Positions 42,550 through 53,345 of a stretch of 64,000 nucleotides of DNA are shown in pieces. A program made the position numbers and the translations under genes. Origin of the DNA: Ligula intestinalis (lineage: Eukaryota > Platyhelminthes > Cestoda > Diphyllobothriidea > Diphyllobothriidae). Within the stretch, counting starts at the first letter, position 1. Every line of letters starts with the position of its first letter. Where the stretch lies: positions 44,473,336-44,537,335 of the forward strand of contig JAYGXS010000003.1 in the NCBI GenBank assembly GCA_036362985.1, read 5' to 3'. The notes under the pieces were generated by a model. That model made no database searches. It saw nothing but the letters and a program-made list of their open reading frames with translations, and had not been told where the DNA came from.

Positions 42550-44135
42550 AAATATTAGGGCATTAGAGCATGAAAATTCGCATACTGCCTAACTAGTTGT
42601 TTTTCTTCCAGGCGTTGTTCTTGAGCACGGCTGACATCATAACTTGACTGAAACATAGTTGAGTGCTTATCAGTAATACAATATCCTTTAAGAAAATTTC
42701 TCTGACATATTTCAAGTAACATTCCATGATGTTTTTCACTGATTTTGGGCACAGAAATGATCAAAACATACATGCTAATTCAGTAAAATTATGGCTTTTT
42801 TAATCAACATGAAAGGCCCGCGGAAAGAGACCGCGACTACCAATAGGTCAGGTTAACGGATTAGTTCATAAGCTAGCTAACTAGCAGATAAAGGTGCTTC
42901 TGACAATACTTTGAAAGTTTTGTCATGACTGATTTTCCCCGTGAGTAAAAATAAGTGAGTTTTTCCTTTACCCTCATGATAATAACTTGTTATTGGCCTA
43001 CTATTAAGCAAAATTATTTTCAAAGTAAGAAATTTTCAGGAAATTCGTTTCTTCGAAGGAGCATATTCTCTTTATTCATCTTGATTTTTGAAACCATCCA
43101 TTGCTAATTAATTTTTAATATCTCTGTGTGTCTTTTAATGCTTGACTTACCCTTCAGTTACTTATTCGCTGTGTGTCACTTCGGATTTTTCAGTTTTACC
43201 TCAAATACTCAGATTTCTGCACAATTCAAATCATTGGCCATGTATTTTTTATATTTTCTGACTTTTTCCGATTTATCATGATTAAGCATGATTCGCTAAT
43301 TCCGGCGAACACTGCAACTTGATCTCGCGCTTTCTCTGCAAAACCTACGCAAGCAATTTCCTATCTAAGGCAGTAGGGCTCAAAGTTAAGAATACATTTC
43401 TTTGGCCTTTTCCAACCACGATGGTGATCACGTGAATATGATTATCGTTAGAAGCTTTGGCAATGCTAAGAGGTTTTGTCTTTTGTCGCCACTTCACAGC
43501 ACCATGGAAGTCGGCTGCATTTTTATTCTGGGCAATAATAATAACAATAGTAGTGTTAATTCGAGCCGTAGTAATAGTGTTTATCTCATCATCATCAGCA
43601 GCAGCAATCAATAAATGCACCACCGGTTTTCATACACAGCACTTTCTCATATACGAATACAAAAAGAACGATCCAGACGATGTAAGTCATCATGTTACCT
43701 ATTTCTGGGTTTGTTATTTTTTTAATGAGGGCCTTCTAGCACAGTAAAACAATTTTTGTCATCAAGTTTGCTCTAAGTAAAAGTTCAAGAAAACTGTTTT
43801 TATCCTCTCAAGGAAGGGCGCTGGCTTTCATTCACACTGTTTGGCTGGAAATTGGGTTGCTTTACCACGAGATAACCATCGTCACCGGACATTGCTATAG
43901 CAGATGAAAAATTATAACCCACCGTGAGTTGCCTGTTTACAGCATAACTTTAGTATTTGAGAATGTCGAGGACGTTGATAAAATCACATTTAAAATAATT
44001 TAGACCACACACACGCAGGAAATTCAAATTTTTATGTTTATCCTCCGTTTCTCTTCCTAGGTCACGAAGTATAGGCCACCTAGGGGATTGGACCGTATAT
44101 ATGTAGTTTTCCAAAGCGATGAAGATGGAAGGAAT
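42550..44135. other. Nothing recognised
   Basis: Frames up to 96 codons on both strands around 43345-43747 overlap an AAT/ATC-rich low-complexity patch (about 43525-43610). There is no sign of a gene. Confidence 0.45.
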
Positions 44136-44139
44136 GCGA

Positions 44140-44645
44140 ATTCTCACGAACGCTTCTCCCCCTATATCCCCGCCCCTTGCCCTCGTTACCGTACTCAGTT
44201 CCGTGAGTATGTGTGGTATGGATACTTACGGGTCCGGAAATGGGGTCGAGACCAAACAACAACCCCAAACTCCAAAGTTTAGCGAACAGCGGGGAGGGGT
44301 GGGGTGGGGCGGGGAGGCAGAAAGACGCCGACCCTGCCAGGAGCACAGCTCTGCGTGTGGTCGGTCGGTCGGTCGGTCCAGCAAAACAGAACACATACAA
44401 GCTACAGGACTTCTGTGACACTGACACCTCCGAGACCGTTGGCAAGAGGGGCGGTGGTGTGCTATTGTGTTTCCCTGCCCCGCCCCAGTTTACTGCTCAT
44501 GAAAATATCCTGGCTGGCGGAAAGGGGACAGGAGCGGTGGGAAGGAAGCCAGTGGTCGGCTTAGAGACGGAAACTGCCGCTAATTCACGCAAGCGCGAAA
44601 CGGGGACATATTGGGCTCTCACGAAGCAAATAAATCAACACTGAT
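44140..44645. other. GC-rich island with G-quadruplex-type tract and GGTC microsatellite
   Basis: 44290-44318 has five G-runs of four in 29 bp (GGGGAGGGGTGGGGTGGGGC and onward). A (GGTC)n run lies at about 44358-44379. Overlapping frames (143 plus, 121 minus) are GC-driven. It may be a CpG-island-like promoter region, but no adjoining exon is recognised. Confidence 0.45.
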
Positions 44646-45330
44646 GCAGCGCGTATGCAAGCAAAAACAACAACAAGCGTCTCCTGAGTTTTGGTCTCAC
44701 TGACACTGGGAAATTGATAGATAAGTGCAGCAAGTACCGTCAACTACGGGCTGATGGGGCGTTTTCTTAGAAAATAGATTTCCTGTCAACGTACTCTCAG
44801 CTTGAGCTTGAGTACGGTCCCACACTTTACTTCAACTCGTGTACTAGTCGCTGTGTTATGTTTCACACACATGGGACAGAAGTAAAGTAAATATCCTATT
44901 TTACTTCAATCCAAAACCATAGTCTAGGGATTGACTGCGGAGTGGCAAAGCTGCACTTAAAGAAATTATTTTCCTGCACTCCAAGGGCAACTTCAACTTA
45001 TACACCTGCATAGAACGAGTAGCTGCTTGACTGCGGGCTATATTTTCCACCAGTTTAGGTCTGGTAATCGAATAATACAATAGGCTAATGCTAATTAAGT
45101 TTCGTTTAACTGAAAGATTTACCAAGCATTCCCTGTCTGACCCGTATGAGCCTAGAGTTGGACCCGGAAATTGGTATCCCTCAAAAGTATTGCAGGTATC
45201 TTTGCTCTAAGTTTCAGGAGTACCTAGCCCGTGTCCTAAATCTAACCTTATCCATAACTTTAAGGTTAATGCTATATCTGATACCCTGGAATGTAGCGCA
45301 ATCATAGTGCTCATTTGTTGCTCAACGAGT
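44646..45330. other. Nothing recognised
   Basis: A short CCTAA-type patch at about 45240-45275 is a weak telomere-like relic. No ORF above 74 codons. Confidence 0.4.
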
Positions 45331-45354
45331 ATTATCCGTTTTTGATTTGTTCTT

Positions 45355-45780
45355 CTACATTAAATTCCTACCTCATGAAACGGCAGCCAAAATTCTCAAA
45401 TATGATTTTTATTCGAACAATTTACTGAAGTAAGATTGTACTATTGGTTATAATGCAATCTAATCTCAAGATATTAATGTCCCGGCAGGATGTTGACTTT
45501 TGTGCGAGTTATATTGGAAGAATCTGCAATATTTTTAATTTAAATAAATAACGACTTACGAAGGATTCCTTTTATACTTGATTTTCGATATACTTGTAAA
45601 TTCAGGCATATTTTATAGAAAATATGCCCAGTTTAGTTAACAAAGCTTATGGTGAACATGTGGGTAATAGTTTGAACACTGTAAAAGTGATCGTACAGGA
45701 AAGCTAGATAATTTAAAGGTTGAGAATTGAATTGATCACGTTCCATGTCAAACTTTGAAACTAATACTAAACGTCTATCT
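45355..45780 (+). repeat. Dispersed repeat R4
   Basis: TCCTACCTCATGAAACGGCA (45365) matches 30968. ATTAATGTCCCGGCAGGATG (45473) and TTGACTTTTG match the 41.85 kb copy. CTTGTAAATTCAGGCATATT (45594) also matches. No protein. Confidence 0.5.
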
Positions 45781-46590
45781 AAAAAATGTCTGAATTATTT
45801 TGAGTTTATAGATCTATCATTGAAAAACGTTTACATGCACTGGAAATATCACAAATACAAGGCATTTGAGTGCGACATGATCTGACTGAAAGATAATGAA
45901 AAAATTTTAAAAGTACGTGTAAAAATACTACTTTCAAGACACTCACGCCTGCGTCGATTCGTGAGTGGGGACGAAAATTGGCGTACCATAAATAATCCTA
46001 TGGATAAAACCATCAAGCTAATATTTTCAAGTATTATTGGTTACTGAAAATGTCGCTGAATGTATGGAACATCACTTTTTTGATTAGATCCGAAATTGCA
46101 ATGGAAGTTTGAGTCGAAGACAATTAATTGCTGTGGAATAATCACGCAATGCCTAGTCTTGCGAATAAGGCATGCTAGAAGTCCTATGTACGTCAGATGA
46201 CAACGATGTTCTACCGTGCGTCGGAAGTAGTCAGTCTCTAGAACCTTAGACATGTGTTTTAATAATATTTTTACTGCAAGATGTCAGAAACCGTACAGAG
46301 AACACTGGGGCACCCACTTCAAAATCAAACCTCTTGCTGTCGCATCATACTGCAGCAGAAACCATGAAAAAACACGCTTTTTGGCTCTTAGCTAGGGCCT
46401 CTTGTAGAAAAGCGCTATAAAGCCTTTGTCATAAAACTAAACCCTGGTAGGCACCTGGCCAAAGCCAAGGAAGAATATGCATGGACGCAAAATAGTGCTA
46501 GGTATCTGGTAGGCTCAAGAAAGGTGGTAAAATATGAGTTACTGAAGTTATATGTAACTGTTACTGCTGATTGATATGAGCACCAATTAG
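45781..46590. other. Nothing recognised
   Basis: No ORF above 97 codons and no repeat assignment. Confidence 0.35.
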
Positions 46591-46594
46591 TCAT

Positions 46595-47460
46595 TGGAAG
46601 AGTTTGTTCGGCAAACATATTTTTCAGCAATTCATTATCAGATCCGTACAATTGCAGGGATAATGAAAAGGGTGCGTTGGACAGGTTAAATAAGTGCCCT
46701 TTGAGCACAACTCATTGTTTTCACGTCGTCCGCATGGCGAGGTTGGCGCATAGAGGACCCTAGCCTGGGGGAGGAAATAAGGATAGTTTGTGAGCATTGG
46801 TCATGGGTCATATACGTGGAGTGATAATTACTATCATTTGCATGGAGCGAACGACTGTCACTAGGGTGTGGGGCGATACGCGATTGCCACAGAATTGAAA
46901 GCATTTTTGTTAGAGTCATCTGAAAACATCGAACTGGATTCGCTAACCCTATAGGCACTGCCTCGGCTGCTGCTAGCACTCATTGGCGTAGGCCCTTGGA
47001 GAAGTTGGCTGGTGACCGGTAGACAAACTGACAGGTTTCATTAGTATCGACTCGGTGATTCGTATCAACACAGCGTGTGAGAATAAAACTCGAAATCGAT
47101 GAAGTTTCACCTTTTCTTAACCAGGCCAGTATGTGTTCACGTACCCTCTTTTACAGACGTTTCATTGTTTCACCAGTGCATCTTGCTCCACAGGAGCAGA
47201 TGGAGGAATATATGCACATGGGTGTTGCTTTCAACGGGAGTCGGTCTTTACTTCACAATCGTGGAAAGGGACAGTTCGTGAAGAACATACTTAAGTTCAT
47301 CGTGGAGAAAGCGCTTGTGATGGCAGGCTTCAGACGTCGTCCTATTAGCTCACTTACTGCATTACCTAGGAAAGTCCGTCTTATGAACATGGCTTTCTTT
47401 TCTATGCTTAAGGTAGCAGGCTTTTGATGCGTTCACCAATATTCCTGAGGCTAAACCTTT
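46595..47460 (-). mobile_element. Penelope-like element, family B copy B5
   Basis: Minus strand: a pre-nuclease block (KKAMFIRRTFLGNAVSELIG, about 47420-47350, then RRLKPA), the nuclease core (MCIYSSICSCGARCTGETMK, about 47220-47160, then RL), a stop, KRVREHILAWLRKGET, THRVD-type and YRSPANFSKGLRQ blocks, LAAAEAVPIGLANPVRC (46975-46925), and a terminal motif at 46606-46641. Frameshifts and stops throughout. The RT core is missing. Confidence 0.87.
46606..46641 (-). ncRNA. Decayed hammerhead-like motif, PLE family B copy B5
   Basis: On the minus strand: CTGATAA (from CTGATGA; plus 46635-46641), then TGAATTGCTGA, AAAATATGTTTGCCGAAC. It aligns with the B2 motif (CTGATGATGAATTGATCA, then AAAACGTTC) and with 36171-36210 in B3. 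The core is broken. Confidence 0.4.
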
Positions 47461-47469
47461 CTAGGATGT

Positions 47470-48080
47470 ACCAGCCTGATTATTAATTTCTGAAAGCATA
47501 TTTTAGCTCAATAACTTTTCCAAGTTAAACATGGGAATATTTTCAGAACAACTGATCAGTGTGAGTCGAATAATGAAGAGAGAGAGGCCAGAATAGGGTG
47601 GGAGACACGACAAGGTGAGTTTGCACGATGCACAATGAATGACAACACTTTTGGAGGCACTTTACTGAAAAGTCAAATCCCACCACGGATTATTTTTTGC
47701 CTGGGTCGCTGTAAGATAACCTTGCTGAGAATCCATATAGTTTCTATGAAACGGTCAAAAAGTGGCTTAAATTGCTTCAAATCTTTGCAGTTTTTCTAAA
47801 AGCGAAATCCATTTGTTTCCAAAAACATTGCGACATGGTGCAACTGTCAACGGACAATATTGGAAAGTTACTTTAGACTGCATTTTATTCAATTTAGACT
47901 TTTTCAGAAGGCCAGCTGGTGAGCACACGCGTGCTCTCCATAAATTATTGTCAGGTCAGTACAATTATACGGAGACGCGCTACAAGTTTAAAACATGCGA
48001 TAAATTATGTTCGTTTTTTTTCATACAAGTTGGTACGTGAATAGGGAAAATAAAAGACATGGGTTAGGCGGCAGTCAGGG
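47470..48080. other. Nothing recognised
   Basis: Only a 75-codon frame. No repeat or RNA feature. Confidence 0.35.
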
Positions 48081-48084
48081 TTGG

Positions 48085-48690
48085 GTACAGCCATTTAAAG
48101 GAAGAAGAGGGTGCGGGGGAGTATATGCAGTGAAGCGGTTGCTGGTCATGCTAAATGCGGAGCTTGCAAGAGGTTATTTTGTGCCTACAAGACCGGCTTC
48201 CTTAACTTACTGTTAGTTGCTTCCGTTACTGTTAGCTGGTGCTGACCCAGTGACTTTGGGTACTTTGGTGAGACCTTAGGCATCACCCGGGGGGCATCGT
48301 TGGGTTCCAGAAAATGGCCCTAAGCAAAAGCGTGTGCCAAAATAGCGCTGTTATACTTGTTACTTTGTCTTTTCTCAGCCATGCCGGCAGATCTTGTCTT
48401 TTTTCTTTTGAATAGACGCCAACTGGTGCAATCAATATACCCAGCTCTACAGAGAGCAAGTACAGGAGTAAATGCAAATGGCGAAGATTTTCACTGGTAA
48501 CCTGTCCTACCTTCACAATGAAGGACTGAGTTGATTGAGATTGATTTATGCCCAAAAGCTCGCTGCTGAAAAGTCTCGCGACACGGCTTGTTCAAGGCTT
48601 CTTCTACGGCGATCACCTATCACATCCTCCCTGACAGGAGAATTTGGGGAGTAGAGGTTTTATTTCCACATTAAGTTTGCTGGGCTCCCC
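48085..48690 (-). mobile_element. Penelope-like element, family B copy B6
   Basis: Minus-strand frames give KPLLPKFSCQGG (compare LFLKVPFQGD of B1, about 48665), ARLFSSELLG, a diverged nuclease core (48480-48420), KRQDLPAWLRKDKVTSITALF (about 48410-48345, without its last residue matching RIREHLPAWLAKGEVRSIN of B1), then frameshifted C-terminal sequence to 48130. No terminal motif was traced. Confidence 0.75.
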
Positions 48691-48699
48691 TGGCCTTGC

Positions 48700-50450
48700 G
48701 GCGATCTTATTTGTTATAAAGTTCAGTATAGTTCAGTATATTTAGGGTAGTAGGCAATGCCTTTGAAGACCCTTATGAAAACAGTTTGCATGAAATATCC
48801 CACATAAAATATGTCACTATAAACAGTGAGTAACATGCATACATGTACAAATTTTAACGTGTGCGTGTGAGCAGTCAGAATAGTCTCTTGTGTATATCAT
48901 ATATCCAACATAAAATGTGTTACTGTAAAATAGTGAGAAGCATATACAAATGTAAAGTTTTATTCATATGTATTTCCGGGGCGTAAATTATTCCTGCTTT
49001 ATTGTACATATGAACGGTAAGTGTTAAATAGATGTTCATCCAGTTTCCGTTGAAACGCATCTGCGAAATTCGCCATTACGACCTCCTCGGGCAGTCCGTT
49101 CCAGGCACCGATGACTCGTTGTGAGAACGACTGCTTGCGGACCTCTAGATGGGATAGGTTTCCCCGCAGTTTGAGGGGATCCCCACGGAGGTTGGTTGAA
49201 GTGGGGAAGGCAAAGAAGTCATCAAACTTGAGGGCACACTCCCGATTCCTTATGAGGGCGCCGCGGATTTGTCTATACTCAAGGGGGAAAACGTTAAGTG
49301 CTTCTAGTCTTCATTCGTAAGATGAAGACTTAGGCCCTTCATAATTTTCGTTGCCCTTCGCTGAATTCTTTCCTGCATCCTGATATCTTTGTGCATCCAT
49401 GGTCGCCACGCCTGAACGCCACACTCCAGATGTGAGCGAATAAATGTTCCATAGAGTTTGCCGAATAGTTTTTTGTCTATGTTGACAAAAGTTCGCTTAA
49501 TGGCAAACAGAACACTGTTCGCCCTTTTGGCAGCCCTAGCACACTGTAAAAACGGCTTCAGGGATGGCACAATAGCCATACCCAGATCTTTTTGTTCATT
49601 AACGTTCGACAGGCACCTTCCACCGAGAACATAGTTGTGTGAGTCATCCGTCGCGCTCACTTTCTTCGTCTTGAGTCGCAATGTGACACACCTCTCAAAG
49701 TTAAACCACATTAACCATTTTTGGACCATTCACCTAGGCGGTCAAGTCCTTCTGGCAGAATTTGTTCATCATAAGCGTTTCTGATGGGTTTCTATATCTT
49801 AATATCATCTGCAAACAAGACTCCATTGCTGACCAGTCCATGCCTGCAGTCGTTGACGTAGATTAGGAACAATACTGGCCCAAGAACGGAGCCCTGAGGC
49901 ACTCCAATCGCAACTGGCACTGCAGAGGATTTTGCGTTTCCGACGCATAGGGACTACGATCGGCTTGTGAGAAAATCTCCTACCCAATTTAGTAAATTGC
50001 CCTTATCCCGGATGCGCCAACCTTGTAAAGTAGCCGTTGGTGAGGGACACTATCAAAGGCCTTTTTAAATTCTATGTAAACAACATCTACGGGGGTATTT
50101 TCGTCTAATGACTTGGACCACTGCTCCATAGAATAAAGCATATTGGTCAAGCAGGAGTGGTTTTTCGAAACCCGTGTTGGGCACCATCACAGAAGTCTTT
50201 TTCTTCGAGGAACTTCAGAGTGGCCTTTTTGATTATTCTTTCCATAACTTTACAACAGATGCAAGTTAGGCTCACTGGTCGATAGTTGTTCGCGCTGGTT
50301 CTGGATCCACCCTTGTGAATAAGGTATATGTTCGCAACTTTCCAATCGGATGGGACGAGGCCTCGATCAAAGGACAACTGAAAAATGTGCGTAAGCGGTC
50401 TGGAAAGTTCCGAAGCCAGCTCTATCACAATACCCACTCTCTCGCAGCAG
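48700..50450 (-). mobile_element. CR1-type non-LTR retrotransposon (LINE), 5'-truncated
   Basis: The minus-strand element runs from RT at 50450 to the ORF end near 49010, followed by a short AT-rich 3' region to about 48700. No endonuclease (APE) or ORF1 is present, so well over half of a full element is missing. Orientation matches the PLE cluster that precedes it. Confidence 0.85.
49010..50450 (-). pseudogene. LINE reverse transcriptase (CR1-like)
   Basis: In order: ELSRPLTHIFQLSFDRGLVP (about 50410, then SDWKVA), NNYRPVSLTCICCKVMERII (about 50300), VDVVYIEFKKAFDSVPH (about 50090, RT motif A), IGVPQGSVLGPVLFLIYVND-type sequence (about 49905, motif B), GVLFADDIK (about 49815, the catalytic [FY]ADD box), WLMWFNFERC (49715), and a C-terminal region with SHLECGVQAWRP, RIQRRATKIMKGL and a FPLEYRQIRGALI block. 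The last three are typical of the CR1/L2 side of non-LTR elements. At least four frame changes or stops are needed, so it is inactive. Confidence 0.92.
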
Positions 50451-50459
50451 GTCCCCAAT

Positions 50460-51050
50460 CTTCCTAAGCTCCTTCCTGTAATGCCTGTCAAAAACTTTTC
50501 ACTAATCCTTTACGTCAAACAGCAGACAATTTTGGTTTTCCGTTGGAGGAATACGAAACTGCTGAAATTCGCATAGTTTCCAGACCAGCCTTTCTTTTGA
50601 TAAACGCTCTTTCTACCCTTATTCACATATCACACTTGCTTGAAAAACTAAACGTTATTTAAGTTGGTATCCCGTTCCTATTGAACTGTACTAGACCACG
50701 GATGATTTATCGAAAGTACACGTATACTCGGCAAATGGTCTTTTAAATACTTTCATAGGAAGTTTTGCAACTTTACAACGTTGTTTTCATGTTTAAAAAC
50801 CAAATAAGTTAATTCCCACTCCTAATTTTTTTCGATTCGTTTGAGTAAAAGTTATTTTTATAATTTATCGCGTACAATACTAGGCTTATTCTCTTACCCA
50901 TTTGAAACATTTATAAGCTCCGATATGTAACACTTTTTCTCAAATCAAACCAATCATCATGTCTGTATGATGAAACGAACGATGCAACCCATTGCGAACT
51001 CATTTTCTCTTTAGAATCCCATTTTCTACAGTTTTTTTCATATAGGGAGA
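50460..51050. other. Nothing recognised
   Basis: AT-rich. A possible continuation of LINE upstream sequence to about 50575 is too decayed to confirm. Confidence 0.35.
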
Positions 51051-51054
51051 CAGA

Positions 51055-51180
51055 AAATAGAAATGGTAGCAGAAACCTGTTTATGCTACTTTTTCTGCTA
51101 ATGTCTCTGAGGAAGGATTTGCAACGAACTTCTAAACGTCAGGCGGATACAATGTTGTCCCAGAACCTCATTGTCTTCTT
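51055..51180 (+). mobile_element. Solo PLE family A terminal sequence
   Basis: GGTAGCAGAAACCTGTTTAT, GCTACTTTTTCTGCTAATGT and the hammerhead core are followed by AGGCGGATACAATGTTGTCC and a TTGTCTTCTTC end. This is the same order as 3' of A2, but no PLE ORF is adjacent. Confidence 0.7.
51107..51140 (+). ncRNA. Hammerhead-like motif, solo PLE family A terminal sequence
   Basis: CTGAGGA (51107-51113), AGGATTT...GAACTT with reduced stem pairing, then TAAACGTC (51133-51140, GAAA changed to TAAA) and AGGCG. The core G is lost. Confidence 0.6.
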
Positions 51181-52430
51181 CAAGAGACGGTGTATATGAT
51201 GGGAATTATATGCAGTGGTGTTGTAGCTATAAGCCAGTTTCGCTCACTAGTGAACTCTGGCTGCAACACTGACTACTGGCTTAATTAATTTGACTTCGGA
51301 GTAGCCGCCCTTGTAAGTTATATCATAAAGTTATCACAAAACGTCCTTGTCCCACTGAAGAACTAATCATTTGTAATCTCAGTAAACAGCCATATAAACG
51401 CAATGAAACTGGATTATGATGAACTTACGGCTGGGTCTCAGTATGAATTTTAGAGTTCCTAGTGCTACGGTATGTTGAATGAAAAGGTTCTGACAGTTGA
51501 CTAGACTAATTAGACCAGTATGCACACTCAATGAAGCAACAATAAGCTGTCTGTGGATATTATACGGGTCGCTTATCAGACCACATATCCGCTTTATAGA
51601 ACATTCTGTGAGGCCAAACGTTAGGCGCACCCGATTCTTCACGACAGGTCGGCTTCATAGTAGCACTAACATTACCCACACAACAACAGCATAATCCCCG
51701 CAAAGCCCACCCCAGGTTTACAAAATGCAAAGCGCAAAACTGCGCAGTCGGAATAGGGCGGCGTGGTGCTTGCTGCTGTATAATCCCACGGAACTGCTCT
51801 ACTGTCGCATACAAGCCCCACAGAAAAACTCCATCCGTGCTGGGCAGATGTCCTTGGGTGAACAAATTCAGTACGGTAGAAATGTTTGCTTTTTTGTCAT
51901 CCTCATCGGGTGGCCAACTGTCTTTTTTTATTTGCTGCGAAAAGTACAACAAGACCATTTTATTAGAAATAGCGGGCTTCGTTGATTTTTACCTTGCAGA
52001 TAAGTATTTCTTCTGCAAAGTCTGCCTCAGGCTGTGGGAATGAATTGGCGCATTTTCAATCTCCTTCCCTCAGACGGATAAATAATTGACATTAAGGTAA
52101 GCTGATTTTGGTACACTACTAAGGAAAGAGGCCTTATGTGTGCGGACATAAAAGGTCGAGGATATATGCCCCAGTTGACAGTTCCACCTGCATTAAATTT
52201 AATTTTGAAAATTTTTAACGACACGTTTGAGGATAACATGAAAATATGTTCAAGGTATTTGGAACATGACCCAGCTGACAATTTACCCAGTGAAGCAGTG
52301 GCTATGTCATACCCTTATCAGAATGTATTTAACTTCTGTGACGGGTTCATGCAAGTGGCCGACATAAAGATGGATGAGACCAATAAATTTTGTTGTTGCA
52401 CCTCATCTGCGCAAGACCATGCCTATGGTA
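51181..52430. other. Nothing recognised
   Basis: A 132-codon minus frame (51560-51958) and a 103-codon plus frame (52136-52447) show no family features. Confidence 0.4.
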
Positions 52431-52437
52431 TCATCAT

Positions 52438-52515
52438 CTACGATTAAGGATTCCCGAGGGAATCCGCAACATCAGGCAAATAAAACTCTTGTTCCAGTGA
52501 TCGCATCTTTGTCTT
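52438..52515 (+). mobile_element. Solo PLE family A terminal sequence with hammerhead remnant
   Basis: CTACGATTAAGGATTCC (from CTGATGAAGGATTCC), a perfect GGATTCC/GGAATCC stem with a four-base loop, then GCAACATC (from GAAACGTC), AGGCAAATAAAACTCTTGTT and CCAGTGATCGC. It preserves stem II best while the core itself has decayed. Confidence 0.65.
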
Positions 52516-53050
52516 CTTATTCAACAACTTGTTGTTACCCCGTTTACAGTTCGTTCTGGTCAAAATCTGTCCACACTACTACTCCTTTTGAGCCTTAAAT
52601 GCAGTAGCCTTTAGATAATCAGGAGCGCTTGCAAGTCACCACCACCGAAACTGCAAAACTCTGGCTGTCTTTTTGCCGTAAGAGCACCAAATCGCATTGG
52701 AGGGAATTGTTCAAATGCTCCTTAAGTCCTAGAAATAATTTCAATTGGTTCGGGATAAAAAAAGCATACCATAAATTTGTTACATACGGACGAAAGTTGT
52801 TTGATTAAACTTTGCTTGCATTGTAGGTTAAATTCGCTTTCTCCTTTAACTTCTCAAGGCGTAATCAAATGACTACCACCTCTCTCCCCCTCGAAACATT
52901 GGCTCAAATTTTTGAACCCACACATTATGACTTTAAGCGTTTTGAGAGTAAATTCCAATGCTATAGATTTATTATCAAAAGAATTATCTTATTTTTCCGG
53001 CAACGACAAAAAAGACTGCAATGGCTATTTCTAGCTCATTAGCCGTCTTC
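52516..53050. other. Nothing recognised
   Basis: No ORF above 60 codons. No repeat match. Confidence 0.35.
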
Positions 53051-53059
53051 AGGCAGTCA

Positions 53060-53345
53060 TACACAGCCACAAGCGGTGCACCACTCGAGGCTCAAATGCG
53101 TGAGCTTTTAATCAGAGTCTAACGCCCTAACCATCGAGCTCGTTGTCTTGCCGATTTAGGTCACGAGATATTGACGCCCTCTGATAAACTTTCTCCCGAT
53201 ACAAGTGAAAATGCGAGTCCCAGGAAGTAATTGAGAAGAAGATGACTCGAATAGTGCACAACTTGGGTGTGGGTTTGACTGGCTGACGACGGCTAATAAG
53301 CCAGAAATGTCCAGTCCAGTCGCCCTTGTATGGGCCGGCAATACT
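53060..53345. repeat. tRNA-like SINE family 2 pieces
   Basis: On the minus strand, around 53090-53150, GAGCTCGATGGTTAGGGCG (A-box) and GCATTTGAGCCTC (B-box-like) form a tRNA-like head. On the plus strand at 53262-53335, the family 2 tail (ACTTGGGTGTGGGTTTGACT, then AGCCAGAAATGTCC) follows in the opposite orientation. This suggests two copies or an internal inversion. Confidence 0.45.
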
